A stretch of 64,000 nt of DNA from Rhodobacter sp. Har01 (GTDB lineage: Bacteria > Pseudomonadota > Alphaproteobacteria > Rhodobacterales > Rhodobacteraceae), in the NCBI RefSeq assembly GCF_020564565.1, contig NZ_JAJCTD010000001.1:62001-126000 (forward strand), given 5' to 3'. The position numbers and the translations under genes were made by a program. The notes under the pieces were generated by a model. It ran no database searches. It saw only the letters and a list, made by a program, of their open reading frames with translations, and was not told where the DNA came from. Position 1 is the first letter of the stretch. Every line of letters begins with the position of its first letter. Shown piece after piece: positions 52,986 to 61,097 of the stretch.

Positions 52986-55173
52986 AGCGTCCCTCGGCCT
53001 TCAGACTGGCCGGGCTTTGCCCGACGCCAGAGAGGATTTCGGCCAGCGCCTCGCGGACCGAGGCCGCCATCTCGCGCCCGCCGCAGACCATCACCTGCGC
53101 GCCGGCCGCGATCAGCCGGGCCAACTGCGCGGCATCGGCGCGCAACTCGTCCTGCACATAGTGCCGGGCGCCGTGGCGCGAGAAGGCGGTGGTCAGCCGG
53201 GACAGCCGCCCGTCGCGCTGCCAATGCGCAAGGTCGGCCCCGTACAGCAGGTCGCTTTGCGGGCTGCGGGCGCCGAAATACAGGTGCATCGGCCGGCCGC
53301 GCCGATTGGCGCGGATAAAGCCCGCCAGCGGCCCGACCCCGGTGCCCGCGCCGATCAGGATCACCGGCGCGCTGCCCCGCGCAGGGCGGAAATCGGGATT
53401 GCGGCGCAGGAAGGCCTGCACGACGCCGCCCACCGCAAGCCCGGTCAGCATCCCAGAGCACAGCCCGCCCGGATGATGCCGCACGCAGATCTCGACAAAA
53501 CCGTCGCCCGCGGCCGAGGCCAGCGAGTAGAACCGCGGCACGTCCGACCCTTCGGGCAGGATGCCCAACAGGTCGCCCGCCTCGAACCGGGCAAAGCCCT
53601 GTCCGGTCAGGCGCTGCCAAAGGCCCTGTCGGGGCAGGGCAAAGCGCAGGATGGCGGTCGGCGCCTGCACCTCGGCCCCGTAGTCGCGGCGCGAGATCAG
53701 CCGCAGGCCCTGGGTCTGCGGGCGCTCGGGCAGATGCGACAACTCAAGCGCGACCCCCAGAACCGTGCCCAGGTCGCGGCTCCAGCGGGCGAAATCCTGC
53801 ACCGACTGGCGATCGACCGTCGCCATCGGCATCAGGTCCGCCCAGCCGATGGCGCGTGCGGTATCGGCCAGCGCGCGGGAAAACCCGCAGAAGTCCGGGA
53901 AAGAGCGGTCCCCGAAACCCAGCACGGCCACCGGGGCCAAGGGCGGCGCCGGCAGCCGGCGCAGCCCGTCCAGCACGCCGCGCGCGGCGATCGGCGCCTC
54001 ACCGTCGCCATAGGTCGCGGCCAGGATCAGAAAACGACGGGCCTGGCCATAGCGGGCCGGATCGAAGGCGGTCAGCGCGCCGACATGCACGCTGTGCCCC
54101 GCCGCGGTCAGGCCCTGGTGCAGGGTGCGCGCGAAGCCCCAGGTCGTGCCCCCCTCCGAGGCGACCAGGACCACCGTTTCCGCCTGCCCCGGGGCGGCAT
54201 TGCCGCGGATGCGCAGGCCCTGACGGCGCGCGGCCAGCCATTGCACCAGTCCGGTGATGCCCAGCGCCGGAACCGACAGCGACATCAGGCCCAGCAACAG
54301 GCCCAGCGCCGCCGCACCCTGCCCGGTGTGCAGCATCATCACGATCTCGGTGGCGCGTTCCCAGCCGCCCGGGGTCACAAAGGACAGCATCTCGCCGGTG
54401 CCCGGGTCGATCAGCGCCGTGCCGCCGTCGGTGGTCAGGGTATAGGTGTCCGCCGGATCGTCCGGCGAGGGGAAGGACAACTCCTTCAGCGCGCTCGCCG
54501 GGGTGCCAGACAGAAGCTCGATCTGCGCCAGCTCCATCCGCGGCAGGCCGGCGGTGGCCGTGGCGGGGGCCGGTTCCGGCGGCTCGTCGGGCAACAGCGA
54601 GAAGACCGAAGCCGTCAGCCACAGTGCGGTGGCCGATGACAGCACCAGCCCGCCGACCGCATAGCGCGCAAGATCCACGTGCAGCCGCCCCGCGAAAGGC
54701 CCGCGCGTGCGGTCGAACCAGCGCCGCCAGCCCCCCATGCGGCGGGCCACCAGCACGGCGCCCGACAGCGCCAGCACCAGCATCGCGGCCGCGCCTGCCG
54801 CGGTGACCAGCCGGCCGCTGTCGCCCAGAAACAGGGTCCGGTGCAGATCGGTCAGCCAGCGCAGGCCGGGCAGCGGGTCGGGGCTGCCCAGATCGGCGCC
54901 GGTCGCCGGGTCGATCACCGCAGCGCCGGGCTTGCCGGCGTCGAACCACCAGGCCACCACGCGCCCCGAAGGCGCGCGGCGGATCTGTTCCAGCCCGGGA
55001 TGTGCCGCCGCCACCCGTGATGCAAGCTCTGCCACCGACAGCGTGCCCTCGGCCTGCGGCGTGCCCAGCCGTTCCAGCGCGGGATAGACCGACAGCGCCG
55101 CACCGCCCAGGGCCAGCACCAGAACAAGCAGCGCGGCGGCAAGGCCGGGCCAGCGGTGAATCGATCGCAGCAC
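52966..55173 (-). CDS. PepSY membrane flavoreductase with flavodoxin and FNR domains
   Basis: A 735-residue fusion. Residues about 1-370: PepSY-associated membrane domain with four helices and conserved His in SIHRWPG, DLHRTLFLGD, RLHVDLAR and MMLHTGQ, possible heme ligands. Residues about 385-520: flavodoxin domain (VASEGGTTWGFA, ATYGDGEAP). Residues about 540-735: ferredoxin-NADP reductase-type module (RFYSLASA, HPGGLCSGML, IGAGTGVGPLAGF, VCGGREMAASV, terminal YAEDVY). It should move electrons from NADPH across the membrane to a periplasmic acceptor, resembling FoxB-type and sulfite-reductase-like flavoproteins. The GTG at 55173 has GGAGGG 8 bases upstream; the long open frame before it overlaps the DUF2271 gene. 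Confidence 0.87.
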   Translation of the reverse strand: MLRSIHRWPGLAAALLVLVLALGGAALSVYPALERLGTPQAEGTLSVAELASRVAAAHPGLEQIRRAPSGRVVAWWFDAGKPGAAVIDPATGADLGSPDPLPGLRWLTDLHRTLFLGDSGRLVTAAGAAAMLVLALSGAVLVARRMGGWRRWFDRTRGPFAGRLHVDLARYAVGGLVLSSATALWLTASVFSLLPDEPPEPAPATATAGLPRMELAQIELLSGTPASALKELSFPSPDDPADTYTLTTDGGTALIDPGTGEMLSFVTPGGWERATEIVMMLHTGQGAAALGLLLGLMSLSVPALGITGLVQWLAARRQGLRIRGNAAPGQAETVVLVASEGGTTWGFARTLHQGLTAAGHSVHVGALTAFDPARYGQARRFLILAATYGDGEAPIAARGVLDGLRRLPAPPLAPVAVLGFGDRSFPDFCGFSRALADTARAIGWADLMPMATVDRQSVQDFARWSRDLGTVLGVALELSHLPERPQTQGLRLISRRDYGAEVQAPTAILRFALPRQGLWQRLTGQGFARFEAGDLLGILPEGSDVPRFYSLASAAGDGFVEICVRHHPGGLCSGMLTGLAVGGVVQAFLRRNPDFRPARGSAPVILIGAGTGVGPLAGFIRANRRGRPMHLYFGARSPQSDLLYGADLAHWQRDGRLSRLTTAFSRHGARHYVQDELRADAAQLARLIAAGAQVMVCGGREMAASVREALAEILSGVGQSPASLKAEGRYAEDVY

Positions 55174-55190
55174 GGGCAAGGCCCTCCGGT

Positions 55191-55661
55191 TTACTTGGAA
55201 ACGGTCACGCTCTGGACGTAGCGCCGCCCGACGACCGCCTGGCCAATCGTGGCCGAGGTGAGCGGGATGACCACGTCGTCGGCGCTGTCGGACATGTCCT
55301 CGACCGAGGCATCGACGTGCAGCACATAGCCCGCGTCGAACAAGGCGTCCTGCAGGTCCAGTGTGATCGACAGCGACCGGCCCGCACCGACCGAGGCGCC
55401 GGTGATGCCGTCCACCTGGCCGACATCGCCGCCGGTCGCGGCATACCAGCCGGGAAGGTGCTTGTAATACTTGGCCTTGCCCCCCGCCATCCACAGGCTG
55501 CCGGCATAGGCGCCGGCGGCATCGGTGACGTAGAAGGCCAGGTAGGCGCCGTCTCCGCCATAGGAATTCATCTGGGTGGTGAAGGTGACCGGCGTGGCCA
55601 GCGCCAGTCCCGGCGCGGTCAGGGCGGTGGTCAGGGCCAGCGTCGCGTTGAGCAGTTTCAT
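55191..55661 (-). CDS. DUF2271 exported protein with flavinylation-like motif
   Basis: A 156-residue protein with a Sec signal (cleavage after PGLALA) and a beta-rich DUF2271 domain. The segment DGITGAS at residues 84-90 matches the ApbE acceptor pattern D-x-x-[ST]-G-A-[ST], with Ser90 as predicted FMN site. It is followed within 17 bases by the flavoreductase gene and then by apbE, so it is probably the periplasmic flavin carrier of this module. ATG follows CCGGAG. Confidence 0.82.
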   Translation of the reverse strand: MKLLNATLALTTALTAPGLALATPVTFTTQMNSYGGDGAYLAFYVTDAAGAYAGSLWMAGGKAKYYKHLPGWYAATGGDVGQVDGITGASVGAGRSLSITLDLQDALFDAGYVLHVDASVEDMSDSADDVVIPLTSATIGQAVVGRRYVQSVTVSK

Positions 55662-55674
55662 CGGAATCTCCGGT

Positions 55675-56091
55675 TCAGTTCAGTTGCACTTGGGGCTTGG
55701 CGCCCGGCGTGAACAGCCCGTTCGCGGGCGGCTCGACCGTGCCGGCGGGGGCAGGGCTTGCAGCCCGACCGCAGCCGGTCTGGCCGGCCGGGCAGACGGT
55801 GGCACCCGCGCGGCCGTCGTCGTCGTCGTCATCATCATCGTCGTCATCGTCATCGTCGTCGTCATCATCGTGGCCGCCGCGATGGCCCCAGCCGCCAAAG
55901 CCCCAGGACTCGTCGTCATCATCATCATCGTGACCATCGGCCAGCAGGATGAACGGCGCGGATTGCGCCGCTTCGGCCGCCGCGGCGGCCCTGGCCTGCA
56001 GCGGCGCGTCGATGGGTGCGGCGGTCAACACGCCGAAAACCGAGGTCGACAGCGCGGCGGCAAGCGCAACAAGCGGAAAGGCAGGTTTCAT
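55675..56091 (-). CDS. Exported poly-Asp/His protein
   Basis: A 138-residue protein with a Sec signal peptide (MKPAFPLVALAAALSTSVFG; cleavage about residue 25) and a mature part dominated by acidic runs: DGHDDDDDDES, GWGHRGGH and then 18 consecutive Asp. Two cysteines (VCPAGQTGC) follow. The Asp/His content suggests periplasmic binding of Ca2+ or transition metals. It is only 13 bases before the DUF2271 gene. No family is recognised. ATG at 56091 follows a GGGAAACGAG site. Confidence 0.75.
   Translation of the reverse strand: MKPAFPLVALAAALSTSVFGVLTAAPIDAPLQARAAAAAEAAQSAPFILLADGHDDDDDDESWGFGGWGHRGGHDDDDDDDDDDDDDDDDDDGRAGATVCPAGQTGCGRAASPAPAGTVEPPANGLFTPGAKPQVQLN
55816..55869. repeat. Trinucleotide repeat encoding 18 Asp
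   Basis: Eighteen in-frame GTC/ATC units (GAC/GAT on the minus strand). The mixture of the two codons limits slippage, but the tract could still vary in length by whole codons. Confidence 0.9.
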
Positions 56092-56235
56092 CTCGTTTCC
56101 CTTTTCTGTGGGTTGGCCAATCGGTTCCCGGTCCCGGCGCTTGCAGCAAGCCTTCGGGATGGGCGGTTGCAGGGGTGAAACAGGCGCGGTGTGTCCCGGG
56201 CGTCGTCGCTGCGCCCTTGACCGGAAGGCCTTCTG

Positions 56236-56574
56236 TCAGTCGTCCTGGTCCTCGGACCCCTCGTCGTCCTCGTCGTCGTCGTCATCCCCATGGCGACCGT
56301 GGCCCGACCGCAGCACCGCAAGCGTTGCGGGGTCCAGCCGCAGCCGCACCCGCTGGCCGGAGGCATCGACGGCATCGACCTCGTAGCAGCCATCGTCGAT
56401 CTTGATGCGCCGCACCGTCAGGCCCTTCTGGTCGGCCAGCGCCTGCACCGCCTCGCGCGGCTGCCACTCGGCCATCGGCACGGTGCAATGCGCCTCATGG
56501 GCCTGCGCCGCCGGCGCCTGGGCCAGCGCCACCAGCGCGGCCAGCACGAACGGCAGTCGGAACGAATCCGTCAT
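56236..56574 (-). CDS. PepSY-domain exported protein with acidic tail
   Basis: A 112-residue periplasmic protein: Sec signal (cleavage after AAQA), then a PepSY domain (WQPREAVQALADQKGLTVRRIKIDDGCYEVDAVDASG, quoted in parts) and an Asp/Glu-rich tail (HGDDDDDEDDEG). PepSY domains often accompany two-component systems or metal handling. ATG at 56574 follows GGAGG by 6 bases. It is divergent from the response regulator, with a symmetric operator between. Confidence 0.85.
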   Translation of the reverse strand: MTDSFRLPFVLAALVALAQAPAAQAHEAHCTVPMAEWQPREAVQALADQKGLTVRRIKIDDGCYEVDAVDASGQRVRLRLDPATLAVLRSGHGRHGDDDDDEDDEGSEDQDD

Positions 56575-56626
56575 GGTGTCCTCCGATCCGGTTGACCTCT
56601 CTCTGCACCCTGAATCTGACGTCAAC

Positions 56627-56667
56627 CTGAAGCAGCCTGCAAACCTGCTTCAGCTTGCCGTCAGCTT
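56627..56667. promoter_or_regulatory. Candidate response-regulator operator
   Basis: CTGAAGCAG (56627-56635) and CTGCTTCAG (56645-56653) are perfect inverted 9-mers 9 bases apart. TCAGCTT occurs at 56650-56656 and 56661-56667, exactly 11 bases apart, the one-turn direct-repeat spacing typical of OmpR-family sites. The element lies between divergent promoters of the PepSY gene and the regulator. Confidence 0.6.
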
Positions 56668-56707
56668 CGGGCGCGATACGGTGTGGCGGTGACCTGCGGA
56701 GAACCGA

Positions 56708-57367
56708 ATGCGCATCCTGATCGTGGAAGACGACGCCGTGCTGGGCGCCGCGGTGCGCGACCAGGTCGTGGCCGATGGCCATTCGGCCGACTGGGTGACC
56801 CGGCTCGACCTCGCGACCGAGGCGATCGCGGGCACCGTGCATGACCTGGTGCTGCTGGACCTGATGCTGCCCGACGGCCGCGGCCTCACCTTCCTGCGGG
56901 CCCTGCGCGCGCGCGGCAGCGTGACGCCGGTCATCATCCTGACCGCGCTGGACCAGGTGTCCGACCGGATCGAAGGGCTGAACGCCGGCGCCGACGATTA
57001 CCTGGTCAAGCCCTTCGATCTGGCCGAGCTGACCGCCCGCATCGGCTCGGTCGCGCGGCGCTACACCGGCAACCCCAACCCGATGGTGACGCTGGGCGAA
57101 CTCGAGATCGACCTTGCCGCGCGGCTGCTGCGGCGGGCGGGCCGGACAGTGCCGCTGACGGCGCGCGAATGGGCGCTGTTCGAACTGCTGCTCAGCCGGC
57201 CCGGCCAGCTGTTCCCCAAACGCGACCTCGAAGAGCGGCTCTATTCGTTTGACGACGAGATCGGGTCGAACACGCTTGAGGTTCACGTCAGCCGCCTGCG
57301 CAAGAAGCTGGGGGCCGCGGTGATCGAGACCGAGCGCGGCCTTGGCTACCGGCTGGTGCGCGGATGA
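56708..57367 (+). CDS. OmpR-family response regulator
   Basis: A 219-residue regulator: receiver with Asp8/Asp9 pair, phosphoacceptor Asp51 (LVLLDLMLPD), Thr79, Lys101 (LVKPFD), and a C-terminal winged helix (LTAREWALFELLLSRPGQL, LEVHVSRLRKKLG). The pattern is close to QseB/PmrA/TctD. It is coupled by ATGA to its kinase and probably controls the divergent PepSY/electron-transfer genes. Confidence 0.94.
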   Translation: MRILIVEDDAVLGAAVRDQVVADGHSADWVTRLDLATEAIAGTVHDLVLLDLMLPDGRGLTFLRALRARGSVTPVIILTALDQVSDRIEGLNAGADDYLVKPFDLAELTARIGSVARRYTGNPNPMVTLGELEIDLAARLLRRAGRTVPLTAREWALFELLLSRPGQLFPKRDLEERLYSFDDEIGSNTLEVHVSRLRKKLGAAVIETERGLGYRLVRG

Positions 57368-58731
57368 GCGGGCCGCGCCCAAAGCCGCCGTGGTCGCTGC
57401 AATGGCGGCTTGGGGTCGCGGTCGGGGCACTGGTGACGGTGCTCTGGGCCGCCGGGGCGGTGCTGACCGCCGACCGGCTGCGCCACAAGATGGACCAGGT
57501 CTTCGATGCCTCGCTGCAAGAGACGGCGCAGCGCATCCTGCCTTTCGCGGTCAGCGAGATCCTCGATCGCGATGACATGGTCACCGGCACCCAGACCGTG
57601 CCCGCCGTGCGTGCCCATGACGAGGTGCTGATCTACGTGGTGCGCGACGCCAAGGGCCAGGTGCTGATGCTGTCGCACCAGGCCGACCCGGCGGACTTTC
57701 CGGCCTACGACGGCCCCGGTTTCCACACCACCGCCGACCTGCGGCTTTACAATGACGAGGCGCTGCGCGGCAGCGTGACCATTTCGGTGGCCGAGCCGCT
57801 GGTGCATCGCAAGCGCATGGCGTTCGAGGTGCAGATGGGGCTGCTGGCCCCGCTGGCCCTGGTGCTGCCGCTGTCGCTCTTGGGCATCGCCGGGCTGATG
57901 CGGCTTGGCTTTGCGCCGCTGCGCCGGTTCCGGGCGCGGCTGGCGAAACGCGGGGCGGCCGACCTGGCGCCGGTCGCCACCGGCGACCTGCCCGCCGAGG
58001 TGCAGCCGCTGGCCCAGACGCTGAACGCCCTGCTCGACCGCCTCGATGCCGCCTTCCAGGCCGAACGCAGCTTTGCCGCCAATGCCGCGCACGAATTGCG
58101 CACGCCGCTGGCCGGCGCCATCGCCCAGGTGCAACGGTTGCGGGTCGAGACCACAGAGCCGGCCATCGCCGCCCGTGCGACCGAGATCGAAACCGTGCTG
58201 AAGCGCCTCACCCGGCTGTCCGAGGGGCTGATGAGCCTGGCCCGCGCCGAGGGTGGCAAATTGCGCCGCGACGCCGCACAGGACCTGCGCCCGGTGCTGC
58301 GCCTTGTGGCGCAGGATGCGGCCCGGCTGGCCGGCGGGGCGGGCGGGGCAGGGGTCGATCTCGACCTGCCCGAGGCGCCGTTGCTTTCGGACCTCGATCC
58401 CGACCTGTTCGGCATCCTTGCCCGCAACCTGATCGCCAATGCGCTGCATCACGGCAGCGGCCAGGCGCCGGTGCGGGTTGCCCTGCGCGGTTCGGGGCTG
58501 CTGCGGGTGGAAAACGACTGCGCGCCGGTCCCCCCCGAGGTCCTGTCCCGCCTTGCAGGCCGCTTCGAACGCGCGCCCGGCACGGTCTGCGACGGCGCAG
58601 GTCTTGGCCTGGCCATTGCCCGCGCCATCCTGGATCGTGCCGGCGGCACGCTTGTGCTGACCTCGCCCTTGCCTGGCCAAACGCGCGGTTTTGCCGCCGA
58701 AGCCGCGTTCCCGCCCGGCCAGCCGGGCTGA
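57364..58731 (+). CDS. Sensor histidine kinase
   Basis: A 455-residue kinase with two membrane helices (about residues 15-38 and 155-180), a short periplasmic sensor domain of the QseC/PmrB sort, a HAMP-like linker, His243 in NAAHELRTPLAGAI, N box NLIANALHHG and G box CDGAGLGLAIARAIL. Partner of the response regulator upstream. The ligand is unknown; the PepSY and acidic proteins nearby suggest metal or envelope redox state. Confidence 0.93.
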   Translation: MSGPRPKPPWSLQWRLGVAVGALVTVLWAAGAVLTADRLRHKMDQVFDASLQETAQRILPFAVSEILDRDDMVTGTQTVPAVRAHDEVLIYVVRDAKGQVLMLSHQADPADFPAYDGPGFHTTADLRLYNDEALRGSVTISVAEPLVHRKRMAFEVQMGLLAPLALVLPLSLLGIAGLMRLGFAPLRRFRARLAKRGAADLAPVATGDLPAEVQPLAQTLNALLDRLDAAFQAERSFAANAAHELRTPLAGAIAQVQRLRVETTEPAIAARATEIETVLKRLTRLSEGLMSLARAEGGKLRRDAAQDLRPVLRLVAQDAARLAGGAGGAGVDLDLPEAPLLSDLDPDLFGILARNLIANALHHGSGQAPVRVALRGSGLLRVENDCAPVPPEVLSRLAGRFERAPGTVCDGAGLGLAIARAILDRAGGTLVLTSPLPGQTRGFAAEAAFPPGQPG

Positions 58732-58749
58732 TCGGTCGCCGCCGCGCCC

Positions 58750-60837
58750 CTACCCGCCGGTGTCGCGAAGCCGGTCCAGCAGGGCGGCAAAGCCGGGCTG
58801 GCGCCGCAGCGCGTCAAAGGCAAGGTCCGATGCCAGCCACGCATCCAGGCGGATGCGCACGGTCCTGGGTGCCTCAACCAACCGCGCCAGCCGGGCCAGC
58901 GCCGCCGCCGCCTCGCCCAGCAGCGCGTAGGTGCGCGCAAGGTTGTAGTTGAACTGCACCAGGTTCTCGTCGTCGCCGATGACCAGCGCCCAACGGCACC
59001 ATTCGCGGGCCCGGTCAAGGTTGCCCAACTCGGCATGCACGGCGGCACCGAAGGCCAGGGCATCGGTGTTGTCGGGATGCCGCTCGACGGCGGCATCCAG
59101 CCGTGCCGCCGCCTGTTCCAGGGCCGCCCGCATCTCTTCGCTCCGCCCCAACGCCTGCAACTCCTCGGCCAGCAGTCCGCAGGCCCGATAATCCTCGGGG
59201 CGAAGCTGCGCCGCCCTGGCGTAAAGCCGCGCCGCCTCGGCACGTTCGCCCCGCAGCCGGTGACTGCGGGCCAGAAAGAACGGCGGTTCGAACAGATCGG
59301 CGTCCAGCCGTCCGGCACTGGCAAGCTCGCGCTCGGCCTCGGCATAGCGGCCCTCGGCGTAATGGGCCAGCCCAAGCGCCGCCCGCGCCTCGGCAAGGTC
59401 GGGATCAAGGCTGATTGCCTTGCGGGCAAGCTCGGCGCAGGCTCTCGGGTCGGCCCGCGTCACGGCCGTCAGACGCATCGAGGTGTAGAACTCGCAGGTC
59501 GCCAGAAGGGCATAGGCCGCGGCATACCGCGGGTCCCGGTCGATGGCCTGCATCAGCAGCAGGCGCGCGGTGACCAGGCTGTGCCGGTCCAGCCCGCGCA
59601 GGTAGAAGGACCGCGCCTTGAGGTACAGCCGGTAGGCTTCGACATTCTGCGTGCCGCGGCCAGAGGGAAGGTAGTCCGGCGTCGCCAGCGCCCCCCGCAG
59701 CGCGGCGACGACGTTGCGCGCAAGGTCGTCCTGCAGCAGGAAGATGTCGGTCATCGGCCGGTCGAACCGGCTGGCCCAGATTTGCTGGCTCGCCTCTGCC
59801 GCGACCAGCCGCGCGGTGACCCGGACCGCTCCGGCCTCGGGCCGGACGCTGCCCTGCAAGACGTGGCTGACGCCCAGGATGCGCGCCGCATCGGCGGCGC
59901 CAAGGCTTCGCCCCTTCAGCGCGAAGGCGGCACTGCGGGCGACCACGCGGATGCCCTCGACCTTGCCGAGATCGGTGATGATGTCCTCGGTCAGCCCGTC
60001 GGCGAAATAGGCATTGGCCGGGTCGCCGCCGATGGTCGCAAAGGGCAGCACGGCGATCGAGCGAAGGTCGGCGTCCGGGACCTCGGCGACGCTTTCCCGG
60101 CCGGCACGCAGGTCCCGGATCTGCCGGGCAAGTTCGACGGTTTCCGGCTCCGGCTCAAGGTCCAGACCGCTGGCGATGCGGGTGCGGGCCTCTTCAAAGA
60201 CCTGCAGCGCAAGCCGGCGCTGGCCGCGCGCCACATGCGCCCGCATCAGGCTGCGGACGGCCTCTTCGTTCCACGGATCGGCCGAAAGCTGCTGGCGGGC
60301 CAGCGTCACCAGGGCGGCGCTGCGTCCGGCGGCTTCGGCCCGGCCCATCAGGTGGCGGGCGATTTCGGCATAGGCCCGGTCCAGACCCGCGCGTTCGGCC
60401 AGCAGCCAGTCGCGGAACCCCGCATCGCCAACCTCAAGGCCGTCCAGAAACGGGCCGCGGCGCAGCGCCAGCACCGCCGCGGCCGCCGCATCATCGACCG
60501 GGCGAAACAGCGCCTCGGCATCGACCTGAACCATGGGGGCAAGGCCGACCGATTCCCGGTCCGTCACGATCAGCCCCTCGGCAGGCTCGCCGCCCAGCCG
60601 CCGCAGCCGCCGCAGCGCCTGCTTCAGGCTGTCGCGCGCGCGGGCCTGACTGCTGTCGCCCCACAACAGACCCGCCAGCCGCACCCGCGACGCCGTGCGC
60701 CCCCGTGACAGCGCCAGCACGCCAAGCAGCGCGCGGTCCTTTCGCGCCGGAATCGGCAGCAGCCGGTCGCCCTTCCGGATCTCCAGCGGGCCAAGCACGC
60801 TGAGACTGAACCGCTCGCCCGCCTTTGCGTCGGGCAT
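58750..60837 (-). CDS. BTAD/TPR transcriptional regulator with TolB-like domain
   Basis: A 695-residue protein: N-terminal winged-helix and BTAD domains (residues about 10-255; ARDSLKQALRRLRRL, ADPWNEEAVRSLMRAH), then the adenylate-cyclase-associated TolB-like domain (SIAVLPFATIGGDPANAYFADGL ... VLQGSVRP), then TPR-type helices to the end. Proteins of this type regulate neighbouring genes in response to unknown signals. ATG at 60837 follows GGAG by 6 bases; an 18-codon longer start is possible. It is divergent from the metallophosphoesterase, 260 bases away; that gap contains an AT-rich stretch near 60850 and a T7 run near 60884. Confidence 0.87.
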   Translation of the reverse strand: MPDAKAGERFSLSVLGPLEIRKGDRLLPIPARKDRALLGVLALSRGRTASRVRLAGLLWGDSSQARARDSLKQALRRLRRLGGEPAEGLIVTDRESVGLAPMVQVDAEALFRPVDDAAAAAVLALRRGPFLDGLEVGDAGFRDWLLAERAGLDRAYAEIARHLMGRAEAAGRSAALVTLARQQLSADPWNEEAVRSLMRAHVARGQRRLALQVFEEARTRIASGLDLEPEPETVELARQIRDLRAGRESVAEVPDADLRSIAVLPFATIGGDPANAYFADGLTEDIITDLGKVEGIRVVARSAAFALKGRSLGAADAARILGVSHVLQGSVRPEAGAVRVTARLVAAEASQQIWASRFDRPMTDIFLLQDDLARNVVAALRGALATPDYLPSGRGTQNVEAYRLYLKARSFYLRGLDRHSLVTARLLLMQAIDRDPRYAAAYALLATCEFYTSMRLTAVTRADPRACAELARKAISLDPDLAEARAALGLAHYAEGRYAEAERELASAGRLDADLFEPPFFLARSHRLRGERAEAARLYARAAQLRPEDYRACGLLAEELQALGRSEEMRAALEQAAARLDAAVERHPDNTDALAFGAAVHAELGNLDRAREWCRWALVIGDDENLVQFNYNLARTYALLGEAAAALARLARLVEAPRTVRIRLDAWLASDLAFDALRRQPGFAALLDRLRDTGG

Positions 60838-61097
60838 CGTGCTCTCCGCAGAATTGTTTCCATGAGGGCTACATTCACGTTTTTTTCCCACACCCGTTCA
60901 CGCTCTACAACCGCCGATTGGTGCAGGCTTGCCAAGCGGGCGGTCCGCCGCCGGCCCGCCAAGGCCTGAAAAGACATTTCACCGAAACCGGGGTGCCCGG
61001 CGCGCAGTCTCTGCCGCACGCGCCCGCATCATTTCGCCGCCGGCCATCGGACGATCCGTCGTCCGGCATCGCCGCGGCCTGAACAGGGACAGTCACC

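Noticed and set aside
55816..55869. Possible CRISPR-like or regulatory repeat
   Set aside because: It is a simple in-frame Asp codon run in a signal-bearing protein, without spacers.
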